Source: Chitinophaga filiformis
Lineage (GTDB): Bacteria > Bacteroidota > Bacteroidia > Chitinophagales > Chitinophagaceae
DNA: 64,000 nucleotides
Reading direction: 5' to 3'
Assembly (NCBI RefSeq): GCF_900102545.1
Contig: NZ_FNBN01000013.1
Location: 1 to 64,000, forward strand
This document shows positions 44,260-52,996 of this stretch, one piece after another. Made by a program: the position numbers and the translations under genes. The stretch's first letter is position 1, and each line of letters opens with the position of its first letter. Under the pieces are notes generated by a model. It made no database searches. It was not told the DNA's origin and saw nothing but the letters and a program-made list of their open reading frames with translations.

Positions 44260-44658
44260 TCAGATCACAGCTAATGATGCGGTTCCTTTTACTGCTTCAA
44301 AACGTTTCCAGGCATAATAAGGTAGCAGCATAATCAATAATGCCACTACAGGTGCGATCAGTTCTCCGATAGGGTCACCTACTGCTACACGGGAACAGAA
44401 TGCCCCGATGAAGTTGATGGCAAAACCTGCAAATGCCCATTCTTTCAGGGTCCTGAATTTAGGCTGCAGAATAGCAAGAGCGCCCAGCAACTTGGCTACA
44501 CCAAAGATGGTCAGCACGTATTCCGGATATCCCAGATGCTTCATAATGGCCACACCTGTTGCTTCATGTGTGATCCCTCCTATACTATCCATCAGCATCA
44601 ATAATGCAAAAATGCCTGTTGATACCCAGTAGAAAATTCTGATCTTGTTCGTTTTCAT
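44260..44658 (-). CDS. DoxX-like family membrane protein
   Basis: A 132-residue protein with four helices (about 8-28, 45-65, 72-92 and 98-118), matching the DoxX-like family (GYPEYVLTIFGVAKLLGALA in helix 2). A TATGTTTG -7 box lies upstream on the minus strand (44685-44678). Function is unknown. Confidence 0.85.
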   Translation of the reverse strand: MKTNKIRIFYWVSTGIFALLMLMDSIGGITHEATGVAIMKHLGYPEYVLTIFGVAKLLGALAILQPKFRTLKEWAFAGFAINFIGAFCSRVAVGDPIGELIAPVVALLIMLLPYYAWKRFEAVKGTASLAVI

Positions 44659-44677
44659 AATTGTCTGTTTTATGATG

Positions 44678-44685
44678 CAAACATA
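44678..44685 (-). promoter_or_regulatory. -7 box of the DoxX-like gene
   Basis: TATGTTTG on the minus strand matches TAnnTTTG and lies 20 bases before the start codon. Confidence 0.45.
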
Positions 44686-44859
44686 TCAGCATTTTCTGAG
44701 GTAGGTAATGTGCGATTCGGACAGCTTGAGGGGTAATTCAGGACATTACCGTTCCCACTAATTTCCTGTAACATCCGCCACGATATTACAGCCATTCCGC
44801 CTTTATTTAGTAAATTGATCCGCAGGGCATCTGACCAGGCGATCATTTAAAGACAGGAC

Positions 44860-45453
44860 ATGAAAAGTATTACCCGGATATATCTGACATTATTATTGCT
44901 GACCACAGCTCCTCCCTTTAGCTTCGCCCAATCAGGGCTGCAACGTTTCGACGACCACACACTCGAATACCTCGAAGCCCATCGTACACCCGAACAAACC
45001 AAAGCCTGGCTGTTCATCTCCAACACGAACGACTATGTGAATGTGGCCATTCCTGCCGGTCTGCTGGTTGCGGGCATCATCGACCACAATCCTGACATGC
45101 GTCAGAATGCCCTGTATGTTGCCACCAGTACTGCCACCACTTTCCTGTTGAATACGCTGATCAAGAAATTGGTCAGGCGCCCCCGGCCCTTTATATCAAA
45201 TGTTCATCTTACCGCGGTCTATCAGCCTTCTTCTACTTCTTTCCCTTCCGGGCATACGTCGTCTGCCCTCAGTTCTGCAACTGCCCTGGTACGGGCTTAT
45301 CCTAAGTGGTATGTGATTGCACCGGCTTTCTTATGGTCGGGCGCTGTAGGTTATTCGCGGATGTACCTGGGCGTACACTATCCTACCGATGTTACAGCGG
45401 GGGCTTTGTTGGGGGTTGGAACTGCATTTGGACTTGGTTTTATCAGGCCATAA
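44860..45453 (+). CDS. PAP2-family phosphatase
   Basis: A 197-residue membrane protein. A signal or anchor helix is at the start (MKSITRIYLTLLLLTTAPPFSFAQ). The PAP2 triad follows: KLVRRPRP, PSGHTSS and SRMYLGVHYPTD. These residues hydrolyse phosphate esters of lipids such as phosphatidic acid, undecaprenyl diphosphate or lipid A. The substrate is not decided by sequence. It appears monocistronic. Confidence 0.93.
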   Translation: MKSITRIYLTLLLLTTAPPFSFAQSGLQRFDDHTLEYLEAHRTPEQTKAWLFISNTNDYVNVAIPAGLLVAGIIDHNPDMRQNALYVATSTATTFLLNTLIKKLVRRPRPFISNVHLTAVYQPSSTSFPSGHTSSALSSATALVRAYPKWYVIAPAFLWSGAVGYSRMYLGVHYPTDVTAGALLGVGTAFGLGFIRP

Positions 45454-45594
45454 CTACTGATCATTATACTTTGATCATCTTCGCTACAGTTGTCACATTA
45501 CTGGGATATTCTCCGCAGATACCCCAACTCTCGCATTGCGGGCATCCAAAATGTCCCATTCTCCCCCCTAATATGTCGTTTTTACGACCCGGGC

Positions 45595-45632
45595 AACCAA
45601 AAGGTTTCACATATTTTTGCAACCATAAGGTT
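45595..45632 (+). promoter_or_regulatory. Promoter flanked by paired AACC-N4-GGTT operators
   Basis: A consensus -7 box TATTTTTG (45612-45619) lies between two palindromes, AACCAAAAGGTT (45595-45606) and AACCATAAGGTT (45621-45632), spaced 26 bases centre to centre. The layout is that of a repressor-controlled promoter, ArsR- or MarR-like. The first downstream frame is only ten codons (45634-45666), and the next gene starts at 45690. Confidence 0.6.
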
Positions 45633-45689
45633 CCATGAAAGATCCTTTAATGGCCGAGCCTGATTAAAACCTACAAACCTGAAACTTTT

Positions 45690-45935
45690 ATGTATATGGT
45701 AGAAGTATTCAAAACCAATGTTAACAACCGGGAGCATGCTCGCACGTTCCTTACACAGATGCAAAGAATACACGCCGATTACAAAGCAAATTTTGATCTG
45801 GAAGACCGTGACAGGATACTGCGAGTGGAGTGTATATCCGGTACCGTTATTCCATCAGTAATAATTAATCTGCTGAGAAAAAGCGGATTTGAAGGAGAAG
45901 TGCTGGAAGACGAAGTGATCATTCCTCATGCGTGA
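45690..45935 (+). CDS. Small hypothetical protein, HMA-like fold without cysteines
   Basis: An 81-residue protein (MVEVFKTNVNNREHARTFL, then YKANFDLEDRDRILRVECIS). Its beta-alpha-beta-beta-alpha-beta pattern recalls the heavy-metal-associated domain but without the CxxC loop. The family is not certain. It lies downstream of the paired operator and 28 bases before the VOC gene, so both are probably transcribed from that promoter. Confidence 0.65.
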   Translation: MYMVEVFKTNVNNREHARTFLTQMQRIHADYKANFDLEDRDRILRVECISGTVIPSVIINLLRKSGFEGEVLEDEVIIPHA

Positions 45936-45963
45936 TTCTAAAAAATCTATAAACCTACAAGAA

Positions 45964-46398
45964 ATGGCAACACAAATTTTCGTGGAATTACCTGTTAAAG
46001 ACCTGGAAAAATCCAAAGCATTCTTCACCACACTGGGCTTCGAATTCGATCAGCAATTTACGGATGAGAAAGCAACCCGTTTCATTATCGGTGAGAACAT
46101 CTATGTAATGTTGCTGGTGGAAGATTTCTTCAGATCACTGATCCAAAAAAATATTGCTGACACCTCGAAATCTGCGGAAGTAATTAATTCCTTCTCCGTG
46201 GATAGCAAGGAGAAAGTAGACGATCTTGGCGACAAAGCGCTGGCTGCCGGCGTATGGGCAGACAGTAAGGCGGAGGACTGTGGCTGGATGTATGCCCGCG
46301 CTTTCCAGGACATAGACGGCCACCTCTGGCAGGCCATGTACATCGATCTCAGCGCTATGCCTACTGCAGAAGCAAGCGTGTCGGCAGACCAGGCCTAA
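45964..46398 (+). CDS. VOC-superfamily (glyoxalase-like) protein
   Basis: A 144-residue protein of the vicinal-oxygen-chelate fold: ATQIFVELPVKDLEKSKAFF, TLGFEFDQQFTDEKATRFII, and a C-terminal half ending in FQDIDGHLWQAMYID. A metal-binding Glu is expected at the end of each half, but the exact set is not clear. It starts at ATG 45964; a frame from 45928 overlaps the preceding gene. Such proteins often serve in resistance or dioxygenase chemistry; the substrate is unknown. Confidence 0.88.
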   Translation: MATQIFVELPVKDLEKSKAFFTTLGFEFDQQFTDEKATRFIIGENIYVMLLVEDFFRSLIQKNIADTSKSAEVINSFSVDSKEKVDDLGDKALAAGVWADSKAEDCGWMYARAFQDIDGHLWQAMYIDLSAMPTAEASVSADQA

Positions 46399-46494
46399 AA
46401 TTTACACGCCATTATTCTCCTTTCGCCATCTGATACTACACCGGAGTATAGGACAATTTATCCGCTTCTGCAGATGATTTATTCTATGCTCCGG

Positions 46495-46893
46495 TTAGTT
46501 ATTATTATTGGGCGTAAATCCCAGCATGGACTGCATGATCCTTGCTATATTCTTAGCACGCGCTTTGGCATTGTCAGCCACCTCTCCCTGGAACAGTGTA
46601 TCCACCGTGCCATTGAAAAGTGACAACCACTGACTAAAATGACTGGGGTCTATGGGCAGAGAAAAATGTTTACTCATAGGATCTCCCTTATACTTGCCGG
46701 AATACAACAGCATCGTACTCCAGAAATTACACATGATCTGCAGGTGTGGTCCCCAGTCGGCAATCGCTTCCTCAAATACAGGCCCGAGCAATTCATCTGC
46801 TCTTACCTTGTCATAAAATGTATACACAAGTTTTGCTACATCTTCATCTGTCTGAATATCTGCCAGCGGCTGCCTTAACTCAATATCTGTCAT
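46495..46893 (-). CDS. Group III truncated hemoglobin
   Basis: A 132-residue globin. Truncated-globin landmarks are LVYTFYDKVRADELLGPVFE, HLQIMCNFWSTMLL and the proximal histidine His85 in PSHFSQWLSLF. The group III fold is suggested by this spacing. It may dioxygenate or reduce nitric oxide. It is divergent from the Rrf2/NsrR-like regulator and shares a symmetric control region, which places it in the NO-stress regulon. The start at 46893 is preferred to a longer frame reaching to 46941. Confidence 0.9.
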   Translation of the reverse strand: MTDIELRQPLADIQTDEDVAKLVYTFYDKVRADELLGPVFEEAIADWGPHLQIMCNFWSTMLLYSGKYKGDPMSKHFSLPIDPSHFSQWLSLFNGTVDTLFQGEVADNAKARAKNIARIMQSMLGFTPNNNN

Positions 46894-46963
46894 AACTGTA
46901 ATCTTACCTTTTTTTAATCTCAACGGCGATGTAATAACCATATCATCTACCGCTTACTGTTGT

Positions 46964-47030
46964 CAAAGTTATGGCTTTTTATTAATTAAAAGACTTTTTT
47001 GTCTTTTAATAAAAATCTGTACTATATTTG
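46964..47030. promoter_or_regulatory. Divergent promoters with shared palindromic operator
   Basis: A perfect 10-base inverted repeat, ATTAAAAGAC (46985-46994) and GTCTTTTAAT (47001-47010), with a 6-base spacer is centred between two -7 boxes. TAACTTTG points left (minus strand, 46971-46964), and TATATTTG points right (47023-47030). The centre lies about 26 bases from each box, so a bound dimer would cover both -33 regions and repress both promoters equally. The Rrf2-type protein encoded on the right is the obvious binder. Confidence 0.7.
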
Positions 47031-47047
47031 CTCCATAAATTGAAAGG

Positions 47048-47482
47048 ATGTTTTCAAAGACTTGTGAATATGCCATCCGGGCGATGATATTTATTGCGCA
47101 GCAATCGAAGGATGGAAGCAGAGTGGGAATCAAAGAGATCGCGAAGGGAATAGATTCTCCCGAGCACTTCATTGCAAAGATCTTACAGGACCTTGGCAGA
47201 AAAGGTGTTGTACAGTCGCTGAAAGGTCCTACCGGTGGATTCTACCTGGATAACAGCGGAAGGAAAACAACCCTCGCCACCATTGTGAAAGCTGTAGATG
47301 GAGACGATATCTTTTCCGGTTGTGGCCTCGGACTGAAACAATGTTCAGATAAACATCCCTGCCCTCTTCACCATGAGTTTATCAATATCAGAAAAGATAT
47401 TACCAACATGCTGAATAAAACCAAGGTAGGCGATCTCCAGGAACAGCTGGACAAAAAACTGACATTCTTACGCAGAGACTAA
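47048..47482 (+). CDS. Rrf2-family Fe-S regulator, NsrR-like
   Basis: A 144-residue winged-helix protein of the Rrf2 family (TCEYAIRAMIFIAQQ at the start, KGPTGGFYL in the wing). Cys92, Cys99 and Cys105 form the cluster-binding set, C-x6-C-x5-C, as in NsrR and IscR. An Fe-S cluster that reacts with nitric oxide would release DNA. The neighbouring globin, RIC and NO reductase genes support an NsrR role over IscR. Which of the related sensors it is cannot be settled by sequence alone. Confidence 0.92.
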   Translation: MFSKTCEYAIRAMIFIAQQSKDGSRVGIKEIAKGIDSPEHFIAKILQDLGRKGVVQSLKGPTGGFYLDNSGRKTTLATIVKAVDGDDIFSGCGLGLKQCSDKHPCPLHHEFINIRKDITNMLNKTKVGDLQEQLDKKLTFLRRD

Positions 47483-47509
47483 AAATTTTTGAAATAATAA
47501 AGGATAAAA

Positions 47510-47523
47510 AGGTATTAATATCT
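47510..47523 (+). promoter_or_regulatory. Weak palindrome before the RIC gene
   Basis: AGGTATTAATATCT pairs with itself at 12 of 14 positions and lies 67 bases before the RIC start. It differs from the main operator, so it is only a weak second candidate site. Confidence 0.25.
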
Positions 47524-47589
47524 ATTATATAATAACTGCAATTCATAGGTACCACAAATGATCATTTATTGACTATAAATACGCTTGAG

Positions 47590-48531
47590 ATGAATACTAC
47601 AAGAATCTTAGATGTGCCTACCCTGGCACCGGCTGTAAAACACCAGACCATTATCGAGGCTTTTGACGCACTGCTTCCCGGTGAAGAGTTTATTATACAC
47701 AACGATCATGATCCTAAACCGCTTTATTATGAGCTGATCAGTAAAAAGGGGAATATTGTCACCTTCGATTACCTGGAGAACGGTCCTTCACTGTGGCGGG
47801 TGCTGGTGAAAAAAAGAGATGCTCATCCCGACCAGGTAACCGTAGCAGACATGGCAGCAGCCGATTACCGCAAGGCGGATGTATTTGCCAAACACGGTAT
47901 TGACTTCTGCTGTGGTGGTAATATTACATTGAAAGAAGCTGCCCGCCGGCGCGGCATAGATGAAGCGATACTTCTCGCTGAACTGGATAAGGTAACTAAA
48001 GAAGCCGTGCCGGCAACCGAGGATTACATCAACCAGGATCTGCATATACTGATTAATCACATTGTCGGTACCCATCATCAATATGTCAGAGAGAATGCGC
48101 CCATTATAGAGCAGCTGGCTGTTAAAGTAGCCCGCAGGCATGGCAAGGAACATCCTGAGTTAGCTGAACTGGAAACCGGTACCATCGCCTTCCTGGATGA
48201 CCTGCAGCAACACCTGGAAAAAGAAGAACGGATATTATTTCCCGCTATCGTTCAGTTGGAAGAATTACGGACGAAAGAAGCATCACCTGCAAAGAGCTTT
48301 ATACTGAGTGCTATCAAAGTGATGCGTGCTGAACATGATACTTCCGGCGAAGACCTCCGTACTTTCCGGAAACTCACTAACGACTATGCCCTACCGCAAG
48401 GCGCCTGCAATTCCTATACATTGCTTTTTGAAAAAATGAAAGCATTTGAGGCAGACCTCCTGCGCCATATCCATCTCGAAAATAACATCCTGTTTCCAAA
48501 AGCTGTTCAGCTTGAGCAGGCGTTGTCGTAA
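47590..48531 (+). CDS. ric: RIC (YtfE/ScdA)-family di-iron repair protein with DUF2249 domain
   Basis: A 313-residue protein in three parts. An N-terminal DUF2249-like domain (about 1-78; LLPGEEFIIHNDHDPKPLYY) is fused to ScdA_N (about 82-135; VFAKHGIDFCCGGNITLKEA) and a hemerythrin-like four-helix bundle (about 145-310; INHIVGTHHQYVRENAP, then LEKEERILFPAI and AEHDTSG). RIC proteins restore iron-sulfur clusters damaged by nitric oxide or peroxide. DUF2249 is a common extra domain in Bacteroidota. Start: ATG 47590, with a TTG at 47569 as alternative. It is followed 44 bases later by the NO reductase. Confidence 0.93.
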   Translation: MNTTRILDVPTLAPAVKHQTIIEAFDALLPGEEFIIHNDHDPKPLYYELISKKGNIVTFDYLENGPSLWRVLVKKRDAHPDQVTVADMAAADYRKADVFAKHGIDFCCGGNITLKEAARRRGIDEAILLAELDKVTKEAVPATEDYINQDLHILINHIVGTHHQYVRENAPIIEQLAVKVARRHGKEHPELAELETGTIAFLDDLQQHLEKEERILFPAIVQLEELRTKEASPAKSFILSAIKVMRAEHDTSGEDLRTFRKLTNDYALPQGACNSYTLLFEKMKAFEADLLRHIHLENNILFPKAVQLEQALS

Positions 48532-48575
48532 TAACGCCCTCCTCACTTAGTCCATACCAACTACAAAATATAACC

Positions 48576-50819
48576 ATGACTACAAAAAAACTATGGCTTT
48601 CGCTGGCCCTGGTAATGGCCAGCTCATTTGCCGTGCTCATTTTCTTCGGTAATGATATATATAGGAAAGCCCCACCTATTCCAGCAAAGGTGGTGAGTGA
48701 AACCGGTGAGGTGCTGTTCACCGGGCAGGATATCAAAGACGGCCAGAATGTGTGGCAATCTATCGGCGGACAAACAGTAGGCAGTATCTGGGGGCATGGG
48801 GCTTATATTGCTCCTGACTGGACAGCCGACTACCTGCATCGTGAATCACTCGCTATGCTGACTGCGCTCGCTGAAAAAGACGGGAAAGTATATAGCAGCT
48901 TACCCAGCGAAGAACAGCTTGTGTATAAAGACCGGATGAAACGGGACCTCAGAAGTAATACGTTCAATGCCGCAGAAAATACAATTACCTATTCTGCCAG
49001 CAGGGCAAAAGTCTTTCATGAACTGGCTGCTTATTACACCAAACTGTTCATGAGCGATCCTTCATTCAGCGTACTGCGTAATCAGTATGCGATACAGGAA
49101 GGCGCTATCAAAGATCCGGAGCGTATGCGACTGATGACGACTTTCTTCGCATGGAGCACCTGGGTATGTATCAGCGAAAGGCCAGATGGTACACACGTTA
49201 CATACACCAATAACTGGCCCAATGATGAACTGGTAGGCAATGTGCCATCCGCTTCCCTGCATCTCTGGTCAGGTTTCAGTGTATTACTGTTACTGGGTTG
49301 TATCGCATTGCTCGTACTGTATCATGTGCGTAATAAAGAAGATGAACATGTTGATCTGCCAACCGCAGATCCGTTGCGGAATATGCAGCCAACACCTTCC
49401 ATGAAGGCCGTACTGAAATATATCTGGATAGTGAGTATACTCATCCTGGTACAGATGCTGGCAGGTATCATCACTGCACACTATGGCGTAGAAGGACAAG
49501 GTTTTTATGGCATTCCGCTGGACAAATTCCTGCCTCAGTCTATCTCCCGCAGCTGGCACGTACAACTGGCCATCTTCTGGATTGCTACTTCCTGGCTGGC
49601 TACCGGTCTTTATATGGGACCTGCTATCTCCGGTCATGAGCCACGTTATCAGAAGCTCGGTGTGAATGTTCTCTTCGTAGCGCTCATTATTGTTGTAGGC
49701 GGTTCTTTAACAGGCCAATGGCTGGGTGTGATGCAGAAACTCGGGCTGGTAGACAACTTCCTCTGGGGGCATCAGGGTTATGAATACATTGAGCTGGGAA
49801 GGATCTGGCAGATCTTACTGCTCATAGGACTGGTACTCTGGCTGGTATTAATGCTACGCGCATTGCTGCCGGCATTAAAAAAGAAAGATGAAAGCCGTCA
49901 CCTGCTGACGTTGTTTGTGATCGCATCTGTGGCTATCGCTGTATTCTATGCAGCGGGTCTGATGTATAGCAGACAGACACATCTCGCCATTGCTGAATAC
50001 TGGCGCTGGTGGGTAGTGCATCTGTGGGTAGAAGGTTTCTTCGAAGTATTTGCTACAGTGGTATCCGCATTCCTGTTCTGCAGACTGGGGCTATTGCGTA
50101 TGCAGTCAGCTACTATCAGTGTGCTTTTCTCCACCATCGTGTTCCTCGCAGGAGGTATATTGGGTACCTTCCATCACGTTTACTTCAGCGCTACACCGGT
50201 TGCCGTACTGGCATTGGGCGCTACTTTCAGTGCACTGGAAATAGTACCGCTGGTTTTGATAGGATATGAGGCTTATCACAACTATACACTCAGCAAATCC
50301 ACTCCATGGATCAAAGCTTATAAATGGCCGATCTACTGCTTTATCGCCATCTGCTTCTGGAACTTCCTGGGTGCTGGTATCTTCGGTTTTGCTATCAATC
50401 CGCCGATCGCACTGTACTACATACAAGGGCTGAATACCACGGCAGTGCATGGACATGCTGCACTATTCGGTGTATATGGCATACTCGGTATTGGTCTGAT
50501 GCTGTTTGTGCTGAGAGGATTATATCCTGATCATCACTGGAATGAAAAACTGATCGGCACCGCCTTCTGGATGATCAATATAGGATTGCTGGTAATGGTA
50601 ACAGTCAGCATGCTGCCAATAGGTATTATGCAGGGCATCGCCTCTATTCAGCATGGGTACTGGTATGCACGTTCTGCTGAATTCATGCAGACACCAACTA
50701 TGCAAACCTTACGCTGGCTGCGTGTGCCGGGTGACATACTACTGGCAACCGGGGAATTACTGCTTGTCGCATTTATTATAGGATTAAAAACAGGATGGTC
50801 ATTGAAAGATAAGAGATAG
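48576..50819 (+). CDS. norB: Quinol-dependent nitric oxide reductase (qNOR)
   Basis: A 747-residue single-subunit NO reductase. An N-terminal helix and a periplasmic, cytochrome-c-like domain without heme motif (about 35-220; GQDIKDGQNVWQSIGGQTVG) are fused to the 12-helix catalytic part. Histidines for heme b, b3 and non-heme iron lie in SRSWHVQLAIFWIATSW, WWVVHLWVEGFFEVFATVV, GTFHHVYFSATP and VHGHAALFGVYG. It reduces 2 NO to N2O with quinol as donor, which detoxifies NO or completes denitrification. It ends the NO-defence cluster. Confidence 0.96.
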   Translation: MTTKKLWLSLALVMASSFAVLIFFGNDIYRKAPPIPAKVVSETGEVLFTGQDIKDGQNVWQSIGGQTVGSIWGHGAYIAPDWTADYLHRESLAMLTALAEKDGKVYSSLPSEEQLVYKDRMKRDLRSNTFNAAENTITYSASRAKVFHELAAYYTKLFMSDPSFSVLRNQYAIQEGAIKDPERMRLMTTFFAWSTWVCISERPDGTHVTYTNNWPNDELVGNVPSASLHLWSGFSVLLLLGCIALLVLYHVRNKEDEHVDLPTADPLRNMQPTPSMKAVLKYIWIVSILILVQMLAGIITAHYGVEGQGFYGIPLDKFLPQSISRSWHVQLAIFWIATSWLATGLYMGPAISGHEPRYQKLGVNVLFVALIIVVGGSLTGQWLGVMQKLGLVDNFLWGHQGYEYIELGRIWQILLLIGLVLWLVLMLRALLPALKKKDESRHLLTLFVIASVAIAVFYAAGLMYSRQTHLAIAEYWRWWVVHLWVEGFFEVFATVVSAFLFCRLGLLRMQSATISVLFSTIVFLAGGILGTFHHVYFSATPVAVLALGATFSALEIVPLVLIGYEAYHNYTLSKSTPWIKAYKWPIYCFIAICFWNFLGAGIFGFAINPPIALYYIQGLNTTAVHGHAALFGVYGILGIGLMLFVLRGLYPDHHWNEKLIGTAFWMINIGLLVMVTVSMLPIGIMQGIASIQHGYWYARSAEFMQTPTMQTLRWLRVPGDILLATGELLLVAFIIGLKTGWSLKDKR

Positions 50820-51125
50820 CATGAACGATGATAGGAATAGTTAGAAATGGAAAGGAACCGTCTCAATAATAATTGGGGCGGTTTTTTCTTTTGTATATTC
50901 CGATATATAAAATACTTATCTTTGCCACGTATGACATTCAACAATACTACATACCGCCCATCTTCCGCCGGAATGATTGCAGCGTAACGCAGCTGGTAGT
51001 TTAATCCGATTATTACCTTCCTGCGTTTCCCCCACTCTGCTATTTCATATTTTTTTATGAACCAATGCCCTGTTGCCCGGACACTGCATATTGTCCGCAT
51101 GCACAGCGCTGCAATCTATTCAACA
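50820..51125. other. 306-base intergenic region before rsgA
   Basis: The region holds a hairpin terminator for norB (50856-50889) and a promoter-like pair, TTTG at 50890-50893 with TATCTTTG at 50917-50924. An 18-codon frame begins at 50931 (MTFNNTTYRPSSAGMIAA); whether it is translated is unknown. Nothing else is seen. Confidence 0.55.
50856..50889 (+). terminator. Intrinsic terminator after norB
   Basis: The stem AACCGTCTCAAT/ATTGGGGCGGTT (50856-50867 and 50872-50883) contains two G-U pairs and is followed by a T-run. Confidence 0.78.
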
Positions 51126-52190
51126 ATGTCATTATTATCACAATATGGCTGGAACAGCCATTTCGAACAACACTATACACCCTTTTTTAACCAGGGCCTG
51201 GAAGCTGGCCGCGTAACTGCTATTAACGGCTTCAATCATACAATCATTACTAATAACGGACCATCCACTGCTTTGCTGGCCGGCGCCCTTACTAACAGTA
51301 AAGAAACCTGGGAACTGCCTAAGGTAGGCGACTGGGTAGTGTTCAAACCTTACGATGATCAAAGCATCATCATCGACACATTACCACGGCAAAATGCCTT
51401 AAGCCGGAAACTGCCCGGTAAGAGCAGTCAGCAACAGGTGATTGCCGCTAATATCGATGCAGCGCTGATCATACAGGGGCTTGATCGCGACTTCAACCTG
51501 CAGCGACTGCAACGTTACCTGCAGCAGATTTACCAATGCGATATACAGCCTGTTATCGTCCTTAATAAGCAGGACCTTGTAGATGATCCGGAGGCATACC
51601 GCCAGCAGGTGCTGGCCCTTGGATATAATTGCCCGGTACTGCTCACCAGTGCATTACATCATCAGCAATTGGAAAGCTGGACTACCCGGTATCTTCAACC
51701 GGGAAAGACCTTTGCTTTACTGGGTTCTTCCGGCGTAGGAAAAAGTACGCTGTTCAACGCATTGTCTGGCGAATGCATACAAAAGGAAGGAAGCGTCAGC
51801 ACATTCAATAATAAAGGTAAACATACCACCACGGCCCGTCACCTGGTCATGCTGCCTAATGGCAGTATGCTCATTGATTCACCCGGTATGCGGGAATTCG
51901 GCCTTACCATAGATGCAGATGAAGGTATAAACTTCCACCATCCACAGATAGAAGAATTATCTGCAAAATGCCGTTTTCGCGATTGTACACATCAGCAGGA
52001 GCCCGGCTGTGCTGTCATTACTGCTGTTGAGGAAGGCACACTACCCATGACAGTATATCGCAATTATCTGAAACTGATCAGGGAGCAATATCACTATCAG
52101 GCGAGCAGCGTAGAAAAAAGAAGAATGGAACAACAGTTTGGTAAAATATCCAAACAGGTAAATGCGCTTCGCAAAAAAAGGAAGTATTAA
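51126..52190 (+). CDS. rsgA: RsgA, ribosome-assembly GTPase
   Basis: A 354-residue circularly permuted GTPase that proofreads the maturing 30S subunit. An OB-fold (about 25-95) precedes the G domain, in the order G4 NKQDL (147-151), G1 GSSGVGKST (200-208), and G3 DSPG (251-254). A C-terminal zinc site follows with Cys282, Cys287, His289 and Cys295, the canonical C-x4-C-x-H-x5-C. I use ATG 51126 because upstream codons from 51057 lack family features. Confidence 0.96.
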   Translation: MSLLSQYGWNSHFEQHYTPFFNQGLEAGRVTAINGFNHTIITNNGPSTALLAGALTNSKETWELPKVGDWVVFKPYDDQSIIIDTLPRQNALSRKLPGKSSQQQVIAANIDAALIIQGLDRDFNLQRLQRYLQQIYQCDIQPVIVLNKQDLVDDPEAYRQQVLALGYNCPVLLTSALHHQQLESWTTRYLQPGKTFALLGSSGVGKSTLFNALSGECIQKEGSVSTFNNKGKHTTTARHLVMLPNGSMLIDSPGMREFGLTIDADEGINFHHPQIEELSAKCRFRDCTHQQEPGCAVITAVEEGTLPMTVYRNYLKLIREQYHYQASSVEKRRMEQQFGKISKQVNALRKKRKY

Positions 52191-52197
52191 AAATAAG

Positions 52198-52243
52198 GTT
52201 GCTTACCAGGGATTTTCGTATGATCTCTGGTGAGCAACTTTTT
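52198..52243 (+). terminator. Intrinsic terminator after rsgA
   Basis: A 16-base stem (GTTGCTTACCAGGGAT at 52198-52213 pairing with 52223-52238, with a G-U pair) and a T-run. Confidence 0.9.
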
Positions 52244-52388
52244 CGATGATTCAGGAATATTTTCGCATCACAGGAACTATAGAAAACATTTTCGTGAAGT
52301 GGAATTACGGGAATTTAATTTGCTCCTGGATTACTGAATATGAGATGATGTAACACTTAAAGACTTGATCGTCTTTACATAGTTTTTC

Positions 52389-52880
52389 TTATTCGTTCAC
52401 TTTGGTGTTTTCAACAGCAGTCTTTTCCGACAGGTTCTCCTCACCAATCGTATAATCAAACACCTTCTGTTGTTTAAACTCTTTAAAACCATTCTTGATA
52501 TAGAAGCCATGCGCTCCTTCTCTGATCACATTACTGCGTACACGTAGTGTACTGATGTTTCTCTCCGCCGACCACTTCTTTGCCTTGTCGACCAGTAATC
52601 CACCGATACCTCTGCCTTGTGCATTGCGGGCTACAACCAATCCACCGATCTCGCAGAAAGGTCCTGATTCCAGGCGTATGGTATAGAGCACATGGATCCA
52701 CCCAAGAACAGTTTCTCCGTTCACTGCAACATAGGCAACATCACAAATACTTTTATCGATTGCCTGAATGTATGAGATGGTGTCTTTCACTGTTGAGGGG
52801 TATCCTAATTCGCCTGACAAGGCGGCTACCTGGGCCGCATCTTTCACCGAGACATGCCGGACATAAATCGCACCGTTCAT
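52389..52880 (-). CDS. GNAT-family acetyltransferase
   Basis: A 163-residue single-domain GNAT. The acetyl-CoA loop is in GGLVVARNAQGRGIGGLLVD (about 86-105), with the early helix motif DAAQVAALSGELGYP and the final HGFYIKNGFKEFKQQKVF. The substrate is unknown. It is divergent from the small hypothetical gene at 52997. Confidence 0.92.
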   Translation of the reverse strand: MNGAIYVRHVSVKDAAQVAALSGELGYPSTVKDTISYIQAIDKSICDVAYVAVNGETVLGWIHVLYTIRLESGPFCEIGGLVVARNAQGRGIGGLLVDKAKKWSAERNISTLRVRSNVIREGAHGFYIKNGFKEFKQQKVFDYTIGEENLSEKTAVENTKVNE

Positions 52881-52996
52881 TTACTGCTTAATTTATCTTA
52901 ATAAAATTCTCAATATAATTGGATGGAATAAAAGTAAACATTTTCATGCTTTGGCATGGCATATTTATTGGGTTATTTCTTCCAAAAAAGAGTGCT

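Noticed and set aside
47048..47482. IscR as the identity of the Rrf2 protein
   Set aside because: No isc or suf genes are near, while globin, RIC and qNOR genes surround it, so an NsrR-like sensor fits better.
50648..51100. 150-codon minus-strand frame between norB and rsgA
   Set aside because: It runs over the norB end, its terminator and the rsgA leader and has no family features.
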